Assembly: GCA_944319945.1 (NCBI GenBank)
Contig: CALUFN010000010.1
Coordinates: 1-59,219 of the forward strand
Length of the DNA stretch: 59,219 nucleotides
Direction: 5' to 3'
Source: an uncultured Prevotella sp.
GTDB lineage: Bacteria > Bacteroidota > Bacteroidia > Bacteroidales > Bacteroidaceae
Positions 54,369 through 59,219 of this stretch are shown piece by piece. The notes beneath the pieces are model-generated. The model searched no databases, was not told the DNA's origin, and saw only the letters and a list, made by a program, of their open reading frames with translations. Each line of letters starts with the position of its first letter. The first letter of the stretch is position 1. The position numbers and the translations under genes were made by a program.

Positions 54369-54590
54369 TTAATACTCGTCCTCGTTGAAAAGGAAATCTT
54401 CTTTAGTGGGATAGTCGGGCCATATATCCTCTATGCTTTCGTAGACATCGCCTTCGTCTTCTATCTCTTGCAGGTTTTCCAATACTTCGAGGGGCGCACC
54501 CGAGCGTATGGCATAGTCAATCAGCTCGTCCTTTGTTGCGGGCCACGGCGCATCTTCGAGTTTTGAAGCTAATTCAAGTGTCCAATACAT
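54369..54590 (-). CDS. DUF2795-type small acidic protein
   Basis: 73 residues, acidic, with a DUF2795-like core (MYWTLELASKLEDAPWPATK, DELIDYAIRSGAPLEVLENL) and an acidic tail (WPDYPTKEDFLFNEDEY). Members are small soluble proteins common in Bacteroidota; their role is unknown to me. It has its own promoter (TTG, 19-bp spacer, TACTTTTG at 54622-54629). Confidence 0.85.
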   Translation of the reverse strand: MYWTLELASKLEDAPWPATKDELIDYAIRSGAPLEVLENLQEIEDEGDVYESIEDIWPDYPTKEDFLFNEDEY

Positions 54591-54621
54591 AACCTTTAAG
54601 TTTTACGTGTTTTATCGGGCG

Positions 54622-54651
54622 CAAAAGTAATATATTTTTTCTTATTTGCAA
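54622..54651 (-). promoter_or_regulatory. Promoter of the DUF2795-type gene
   Basis: Minus strand TTG at 54651-54649, 19-bp spacer, then TACTTTTG at 54629-54622, 32 bp before the ATG at 54590. The -33 part overlaps the end of the upstream adenosyltransferase gene. Confidence 0.55.
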
Positions 54652-55205
54652 GATTTCTGCCACGTTTTTTCTCTCACACCGTCAATAAAGTTTAATTTTC
54701 TAGCCAACACGAACAGATAGTCACTCAAGCGGTTCATGTATTGCAGCACTTCGGGGTCGAGCTCGGTAGTCTCGGCCAGGAAGAATATGCGGCGCTCGGC
54801 GCGGCGGCACACCGTACGGCACACGTGGGCAATGGCCGCCTCGTGAGAGCCTCCGGGCAGGATGAAGGCCGTCTGCTGCGGTATCCCGGCGATTATCTTG
54901 TCTATCTCGGCCTCGAGGGCTTCCACCTCGGCGGCATCGAGCGTGTACGACGGAGCGAGCTGTGTCTTCGTCTTGTCGGTGGCGAGATAAGAGCACACGG
55001 TGAAAAGGTTGCGCTGTATGCGGTAAATCTGGTTCTTGTCGGGGCCGTCTTTCATGAACGAGGCCAGCAGGCCGAGGTTTGCGCTCAGCTCGTCTACGGT
55101 GCCGTATGCCTCGATGCGCGAGTTGGTCTTCTTCACTTTCACGCCGCCGACGAGGCTCGTAGTGCCGTCGTCGCCCGTCTTCGTATATACCTTTGTTATT
55201 TTCAT
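54642..55205 (-). CDS. PduO-type cob(I)alamin adenosyltransferase
   Basis: 187 residues. Transfers the adenosyl group of ATP to cob(I)alamin to make adenosylcobalamin. The ATP-binding N-terminus TKTGDDGTTSLVGGVKVKKT is followed by the conserved YGTVDELSANLGLLASF and helix motifs FILPGGSHEAAIAHVCRTVC and RRAERRIFFLAE, then YMNRLSDYLFVLARKLN, all typical of PduO/MMAB proteins. It lies 12 bp downstream of the methyltransferase-like gene and is probably in its transcript. No B12-dependent enzyme is in the window. Confidence 0.93.
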   Translation of the reverse strand: MKITKVYTKTGDDGTTSLVGGVKVKKTNSRIEAYGTVDELSANLGLLASFMKDGPDKNQIYRIQRNLFTVCSYLATDKTKTQLAPSYTLDAAEVEALEAEIDKIIAGIPQQTAFILPGGSHEAAIAHVCRTVCRRAERRIFFLAETTELDPEVLQYMNRLSDYLFVLARKLNFIDGVREKTWQKSCK

Positions 55206-55217
55206 AGCCGTAAATGG

Positions 55218-55802
55218 TTAAAAGTTTATAATGTAGTTCTGTTTATATCTCTTGCCGTCGAAAAACACCAAGCCGCAGTAATACAAGTCGAACGTCACCA
55301 CTCCCTCGCGTCCGTCTACTATCCTGCGCCACAACCTGCGCGCCCGTCCGTCGCGGCGGATGCCCAGCAGCATGACCACGGTGCCGTCTTCAGCTACGGA
55401 GGCTACGGCCTCGAACGCCTCGGCTAAGCCGTCAAAAGGAGCAATCAGTGCGAAGTCGGGAGCGGGAGCCTTGCCTGTCGCGCCTTCGCATGCCATCTTC
55501 ACATACTCGGCCGCCCTGCACCCTGCCTTCACGTATGCCTCGAATGCCTCGTCGGCGTTACCGTATTCCGCCACAGTGTGCGGCCTTACGTAATTGGCCA
55601 GCCGCAGGCATAGCTCGCGCAGCTTACGCGTGGGCGTGTCTTTCGCCGGATATGCCCTGGCCAGCGGCCCGTAAGCGTAATATGGATAATGCTCGTTTAT
55701 GACGTAACGCACCATCCTGTACGCCCACGGCGACTGTACGCCGAAGCCGCGGCAACGCCCTATCCGGCACAGCCATACTATGATACGTCTTAACTCAAGC
55801 AT
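55218..55802 (-). CDS. Methyltransferase-like protein of unknown function
   Basis: 194 residues. The opening GFGVQSPWAYRMVRYVINEH resembles the start of a Bacteroidota family of small class I SAM-methyltransferase-like proteins, and PTRKLRELCLRLANYVRPHT and VAEYGNADEAF fit the first Rossmann element. The expected glycine-rich loop is weak, so SAM binding is uncertain. It heads the transcript with the adenosyltransferase gene; its promoter (TTG, 20-bp spacer, TATCTTTG) is the best of the region. Confidence 0.6.
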   Translation of the reverse strand: MLELRRIIVWLCRIGRCRGFGVQSPWAYRMVRYVINEHYPYYAYGPLARAYPAKDTPTRKLRELCLRLANYVRPHTVAEYGNADEAFEAYVKAGCRAAEYVKMACEGATGKAPAPDFALIAPFDGLAEAFEAVASVAEDGTVVMLLGIRRDGRARRLWRRIVDGREGVVTFDLYYCGLVFFDGKRYKQNYIINF

Positions 55803-55859
55803 ACACTAAGAGCAGCCCTGCCGAAACATAACACGCGCAAGCGCCGCAGGCCGATGTTG

Positions 55860-55890
55860 CAAAGATATGCATTTTTTACGGAATAAGCAA
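55860..55890 (-). promoter_or_regulatory. Promoter of the methyltransferase-like/adenosyltransferase operon
   Basis: Minus strand TTG at 55890-55888, 20-bp spacer, TATCTTTG at 55867-55860, 58 bp before the ATG at 55802. Confidence 0.65.
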
Positions 55891-55992
55891 TATTTAAATG
55901 AAATATATCGGGCCGAGAGCGTAGGGCGGATACGTCGCCGAATGGCAGCCACGGACATGAAAGCGACGCACACCGAAACCGCCCGAAATGCC

Positions 55993-56102
55993 AAAGGCGG
56001 CGTTTTGCGCCCTAAAAGGCGGCAAACGACAAGATGAAAGGCTACCTTTTGCAAGCCCAAAGGCCACCTTTTACGCTGCGGAAGACGGGCCTTCGTAAAG
56101 CA
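55993..56102 (+). repeat. 22-bp-period palindromic repeat array E (5 units)
   Basis: Units at 55993, 56015, 56037, 56059 and 56081. The last unit closely resembles the last unit of array B. The tail CTGGCAATCAAATTGTTACG follows at 56103. The gap 55803-56299 holds two divergent promoters and this array, and no gene. Confidence 0.7.
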
Positions 56103-56242
56103 CTGGCAATCAAATTGTTACGCAGCCCGATTTTTTACATAGCTTTATCATCGGATTGGAGATGCCGCGCAGGCGGCATAACGCGCTAACGGCGGCCGAT
56201 GTTAATCTTGCGTTAAGCGTAGCAACAAAACGCCACGCATTC

Positions 56243-56273
56243 TTGGTTTTATGTTAAAATTAGGCTAACTTTG
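56243..56273 (+). promoter_or_regulatory. Promoter of the serine dehydratase gene
   Basis: TTG at 56243-56245, 20-bp spacer, TAACTTTG at 56266-56273, 27 bp before the ATG: a full Bacteroidota consensus. Confidence 0.65.
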
Positions 56274-56299
56274 CGAATGATTAGCAATGTAGTGACATT

Positions 56300-57523
56300 A
56301 TGAAATCTTTAAGGGAATTATACAAGATAGGTAAAGGGCCTTCGAGCAGCCACACTATGGGGCCTCAGAAGGCGGCTAAGTTGTTTTTGGAGAAACACCG
56401 CGGCGCGGCAGCGTTCGACGTTACGCTCTACGGCAGCCTGGCCGCCACGGGCAAGGGACACATGACCGACATAGCCATAAAGGAAGTGCTGCAGGCGGCA
56501 GGGCCGGTCACGATCAACTGGCAACCTGACGTTTTCCTGCCGTTCCACCCCAACGGAATGAAGTTCGTGGCACTCGGTGCCGACGGGCAGGCCGAAGGCG
56601 AATGGACGGTTTACAGCATCGGGGGCGGAGCCTTGTCGGAAGGCAAGAGCGACAACGACATGTTCGACACGCCAGAAGTGTACGAGATGAACACCATGAC
56701 CGAGATAATGAAATGGTGTGAAGACACGGGGCGCGGATACTGGGAATACGTTGACCAATGCGAAGACTCCGGCGTATGGGACTATCTGCTGGAGGTGTGG
56801 AAGACCATGCAGGCCTGCGTGGAGCGCGGCATCAACCACGAGGGACGGCTGCCCGGCCCGCTCAACCTGGCGCGCAAGGCCCCGAGCTATTACGTCAAGG
56901 CGTCAGGATACAAGCAGTCGCTGCAGTCACGCGGCCTCGTCTACGCCTATGCGCTGGCCGTAAGCGAAGAGAACGCCTCAGGCGGCACCATCGTCACTGC
57001 GCCTACGTGCGGTGCGTCGGGCGTCATCCCCGCCGTGCTCTACCATTTGGCTAAAGGTCATAACTTCAGCGACACGCGCATACTGCACGCCCTCGCCACG
57101 GCCGGGCTGATTGGTAACATCGTGAAGCAGAACGCATCGATATCGGGTGCAGACGTAGGATGCCAGGGCGAGGTGGGCGTAGCCTGCGCCATGGCCTCGG
57201 GAGCGGCCTGCCAACTGTTCGGCGGCAGCCCCTCGCAAATAGAATACGCCGCCGAAATGGGACTTGAGCACCACCTCGGCATGACGTGCGATCCCGTATG
57301 CGGACTCGTACAGATACCGTGCATCGAGCGCAACGCCTTCGCCGCAACGCGTGCGTTAGACTCTAATCTCTACTCGGCTTTCTCTGACGGCAGCCACCGC
57401 GTATCGTTCGACAAGGTGGTAAACGTAATGAAGCAGACCGGACACGACATTCCGTCGCTCTACAAGGAGACAAGTGCCGGCGGACTGGCAAAGAACTTCC
57501 ACACCCGCTCTACCATACTATAA
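56300..57523 (+). CDS. L-serine ammonia-lyase (iron-sulfur dependent)
   Basis: 407 residues. Converts L-serine to pyruvate and ammonia using a 4Fe-4S cluster. The N-terminal (beta-type) domain holds the hallmark [20 protein letters not shown] (about residues 12-31), and the C-terminal (alpha-type) domain holds [40 protein letters not shown] and [20 protein letters not shown] with the cluster cysteines. Both domains are fused in one chain, as in SdaA of E. coli. It stands alone behind its own promoter and ends at a shared terminator. Confidence 0.95.
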   Translation: MKSLRELYKIGKGPSSSHTMGPQKAAKLFLEKHRGAAAFDVTLYGSLAATGKGHMTDIAIKEVLQAAGPVTINWQPDVFLPFHPNGMKFVALGADGQAEGEWTVYSIGGGALSEGKSDNDMFDTPEVYEMNTMTEIMKWCEDTGRGYWEYVDQCEDSGVWDYLLEVWKTMQACVERGINHEGRLPGPLNLARKAPSYYVKASGYKQSLQSRGLVYAYALAVSEENASGGTIVTAPTCGASGVIPAVLYHLAKGHNFSDTRILHALATAGLIGNIVKQNASISGADVGCQGEVGVACAMASGAACQLFGGSPSQIEYAAEMGLEHHLGMTCDPVCGLVQIPCIERNAFAATRALDSNLYSAFSDGSHRVSFDKVVNVMKQTGHDIPSLYKETSAGGLAKNFHTRSTIL

Positions 57524-57541
57524 TTGCCGTATCTAAAACCA

Positions 57542-57608
57542 AAATAGCCTTTACGCCGTTACCGTAGACAAAAATCTGAGTCATGCCGTAACGGCGTAAA
57601 GGCTATTT
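57542..57608. terminator. Bidirectional terminator between the serine dehydratase and HxlR genes
   Basis: AAATAGCCTTTACGCCGTTAC (57542-57562; quoted arm is 21 bp, key part AGCCTTTACGCCG) pairs perfectly with 57588-57608, 25-nt loop. The right arm contains the HxlR stop codon (57603-57605). Confidence 0.8.
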
Positions 57609-57977
57609 CCTACAGGCCTTGCGCCTATCGTTCATAATGGCAGCCATATTCTCTGAAGCCCATCCTATCAGTGCGTCGACATGAGGAAGCAACGAGTGGG
57701 CACGCCGCGTAAGCGCGTATTCCACGCGCGGAGGCACCTCGGGATAAACCGTCCGCGTAACGTAGCCGTCATCCTCAAGCGTGCGCAGGGTAACGGTAAG
57801 CATCTTTTGTGATATGTCGGGCAACTCGCGCTGCAGCTCCTTAAACCTCAAGGCTTCCCTACCCGACTTGTTCAACGTATATATTACCAAAAGCGACCAT
57901 TTGTCGCAAAGCCTTGATAGGATATTCCGTATCGGACAGTTGGGGAACAACGCATCCTCGATCATCACTCTATCCAT
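57603..57977 (-). CDS. HxlR-family transcriptional regulator
   Basis: 124 residues. A winged-helix DNA-binding protein: CPIRNILSRLCDKWSLLVIY, ALRFKELQRELPDISQKMLT, RTLEDDGYVTRTVYPEVPPR and VEYALTRRAHSLLPHVDALI, typical of HxlR/MarR-like regulators (single domain, dimer). A cysteine in the N-terminus (FPNCPI) sits where redox-sensing HxlR members have theirs, so an oxidant or electrophile signal is possible but unproven. It is divergent from the gene at 58226 with a shared 248-bp control region. Confidence 0.92.
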   Translation of the reverse strand: MDRVMIEDALFPNCPIRNILSRLCDKWSLLVIYTLNKSGREALRFKELQRELPDISQKMLTVTLRTLEDDGYVTRTVYPEVPPRVEYALTRRAHSLLPHVDALIGWASENMAAIMNDRRKACRK

Positions 57978-58003
57978 AACCTATTGTATTTCAAATTACT
58001 CTA

Positions 58004-58034
58004 CAAAGGTAATCAATTTTATTTTAAATACCAA
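58004..58034 (-). promoter_or_regulatory. Promoter of the HxlR gene
   Basis: Minus strand TTG at 58034-58032, 20-bp spacer, TACCTTTG at 58011-58004, 27 bp before the ATG at 57977. Confidence 0.65.
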
Positions 58035-58122
58035 GTAATTTTTTAAAAAATTTTTCATCCGTAACCTCCTATAATCCAATAACGGTTACCCAGGCGTAAG
58101 TATCTTACCCGCAAGTGCCTTC

Positions 58123-58153
58123 TTGCGGAATTAAAATGCTTTGTTTAATTTTG
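58123..58153 (+). promoter_or_regulatory. Promoter of the metallo-beta-lactamase-like gene
   Basis: TTG at 58123-58125, 20-bp spacer, TAATTTTG at 58146-58153, 73 bp before the ATG at 58226. The HxlR protein could bind near here; no clear operator palindrome was recognised. Confidence 0.6.
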
Positions 58154-58225
58154 CAGTGCAAAAGAAACAAAGGCGCTTTTGGTAAGTAATAGATAATCAA
58201 GTATAACCATTAAAAAAGAAAAGCA

Positions 58226-59059
58226 ATGAAAAAAGTATTAATCATTTTGTTTAATCTCTTAACAATTACAACTATGGCACAGACAAAAGGACGTTTCGAG
58301 GTACACGAGCTCGGAAATTTCAAACTGCATGTTTACTACACAAACGATGCACTGGGCGACGCAAGCTACATCGTGGAAGGCAAGAAATCGCTCGTCACAA
58401 TGGAGCAACCGCTCTTCAAGGACAACGTGAACGAATTTAACGCATACCTTAACAGCTTAGGCAAGCCCGTTGAAAAACGCATCACCGACTATCACATAGG
58501 CGGCACAGGAAAACATGAAGTGGTAATGGCTCAGGGCATGCCCGAATTTACAAAAGGCGAGATTTACGGCGGCATGATGAAAGGCTTTAAGCAGGCGTTC
58601 GGCGATGCCATTACCGAAATGCCTACTGGCAAGACTGAAACGGTCGCATTCGGCACAGAGCAGACTTGGGGAGGAGTAACGTTCGAGTTCTACCACGGAG
58701 CAAGCACAGATTTCCCCGGCGCAAGCATACTAATTGGAGGCAAAGCGTACTACACTCATTGGGCACCGGTAAAAGCTCACGCGAGCCACTTGCAAATCTC
58801 CTCGCCTGCCGCAATCGACGCCGAAATAGCAGAAGCTGAGCACTCACTGGCATCCGGTGCCGAACTATTCATTGGTGGACACGGCAGCGCAACACATCGT
58901 GATGCCGTCGAGTTTAAAATCTCTTACCTAAAGAAAGTTAAAGAGTTACTCACAGCAAATAAAACTGCAGAGTCGTTCATCAATGCCATGAACAAGGCAT
59001 ATCCTGAATTACCTGGCGCTATAGGCCTTGAAGACTTAGCAAAAGCCTTGTATAAATAA
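58226..59059 (+). CDS. Secreted metallo-beta-lactamase-fold-like protein without the HxHxDH motif
   Basis: 277 residues: signal peptide (VLIILFNLLTITTMAQ), then a body that looks like a metallo-beta-lactamase fold (LGNFKLHVYYTNDALGDASY, KSLVTMEQPLFKDNVNEFNA, ITDYHIGGTGKHEVVMAQGM, YGGMMKGFKQAFGDAITEM, GASILIGGKAYYTHWAPVKA, LASGAELFIGGHGSATHRDA). The place of the metal-binding HxHxDH motif reads DYHIGGTGKHEV, so only scattered histidines remain. Catalysis may be lost or metal binding different. It is divergent from the HxlR gene and probably its target. Confidence 0.65.
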   Translation: MKKVLIILFNLLTITTMAQTKGRFEVHELGNFKLHVYYTNDALGDASYIVEGKKSLVTMEQPLFKDNVNEFNAYLNSLGKPVEKRITDYHIGGTGKHEVVMAQGMPEFTKGEIYGGMMKGFKQAFGDAITEMPTGKTETVAFGTEQTWGGVTFEFYHGASTDFPGASILIGGKAYYTHWAPVKAHASHLQISSPAAIDAEIAEAEHSLASGAELFIGGHGSATHRDAVEFKISYLKKVKELLTANKTAESFINAMNKAYPELPGAIGLEDLAKALYK

Positions 59060-59075
59060 GAAACTTCAAACCAAC

Positions 59076-59119
59076 ATGCTTTTGGCTGTAATATGATAAA
59101 TGCAGCCAAAAGCATTTTT
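59076..59119 (+). terminator. Terminator after the metallo-beta-lactamase-like gene
   Basis: ATGCTTTTGGCTG (59076-59088) pairs perfectly with CAGCCAAAAGCAT (59103-59115), followed by T5, 16 bp past the stop. Confidence 0.9.
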
Positions 59120-59136
59120 CAATATCATTAAGGGGA

Positions 59137-59181
59137 CAGCTCTCCCAGCACTCTCCGACCTCCCAGCGCTCCCATCTCACC
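59137..59181. repeat. 9-bp-period degenerate repeat at the window edge
   Basis: Five 9-bp units related to CAGCTCTCC (CAGCTCTCC, CAGCACTCT, CCGACCTCC, CAGCGCTCC, CATCTCACC). Three similar units (CAGCTCTCA, CAGCTCTCC, CAGCTATCA) occur at 46362-46388. Confidence 0.5.
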
Positions 59182-59219
59182 CGACAAAAACAAGTCCGCC
59201 CCTCGGGATTTACTCCCGA

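Noticed and set aside
54175-54372. 65-residue plus-strand frame beside the T9SS operon
   Set aside because: No recognisable domain, overlaps candidate T9SS promoters and a hairpin, and the residue mix is not protein-like.

Overview
The window reads as chromosomal DNA of a Bacteroidota bacterium, most likely order Bacteroidales and Prevotella-like. The grounds are a complete type IX secretion/gliding cluster (PorP-GldK-GldL-GldM-GldN), type A T9SS sorting domains, a C10 (streptopain-type) protease, an OstA-like/LptA protein with two SurA-type chaperones, and many genes preceded by the Bacteroidota promoter signature TAnnTTTG, often with TTG about 20 bp upstream. No rRNA, tRNA, CRISPR array, intact IS element or prophage was seen. 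The genus is an inference. Layout: 1-1672 holds the start of an MFS transporter (leaving the window on the left) and an OmpA-family protein. 1839-16506 is a long minus-strand housekeeping block, in transcription order tig, clpP, clpX, recQ, guaB, two parvulin chaperones, an OstA-like LPS-transport protein, a small membrane protein and mutL. 16735-21703 is an accessory, partly AT-rich block: small secreted proteins, a glycosyltransferase-like protein, a frameshifted T9SS cargo gene and a TPR/HTH membrane regulator. 22225-26114 holds an Rpn/PD-(D/E)XK nuclease gene, lptB and mlaE-mlaF. 26162-35382 is a cell-surface block: a beta-barrel-like protein and a C10 protease on the minus strand, then a TonB-dependent receptor followed by a lipoprotein made of two beta-helix copies. 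35523-45184 returns to housekeeping: gamma carbonic anhydrase, metallophosphoesterase, Kdo transferase, gltX, a 7TM-HD phosphohydrolase and priA. 45313-54590 has an AraC regulator, a 1.1-kb repeat-filled non-coding stretch, an outer-membrane beta-barrel, the T9SS operon and a DUF2795-type protein. 54642-59059 has a PduO-type cobalamin adenosyltransferase, a methyltransferase-like protein, serine dehydratase and a divergent HxlR/metallo-beta-lactamase-like pair. How it fits together: the envelope is the main theme. The LPS route is represented by Kdo addition (WaaA), LptB and the OstA-like protein; SurA-type chaperones serve outer-membrane proteins; MlaE-MlaF move phospholipid; and PorP-GldKLMN exports cargo such as the CTD-bearing protein at 18190-19424 and probably the C10 protease. 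The least explained material is non-coding. At least five intergenic arrays share a 22-bp period (core AAAGGYNRCCTTT), most with a related tail; there is an unrelated 22-bp tandem array at 46618-46749; and there are heptamer-based AT-rich repeats, a promoter-carrying repeat and GC-rich hairpin series.
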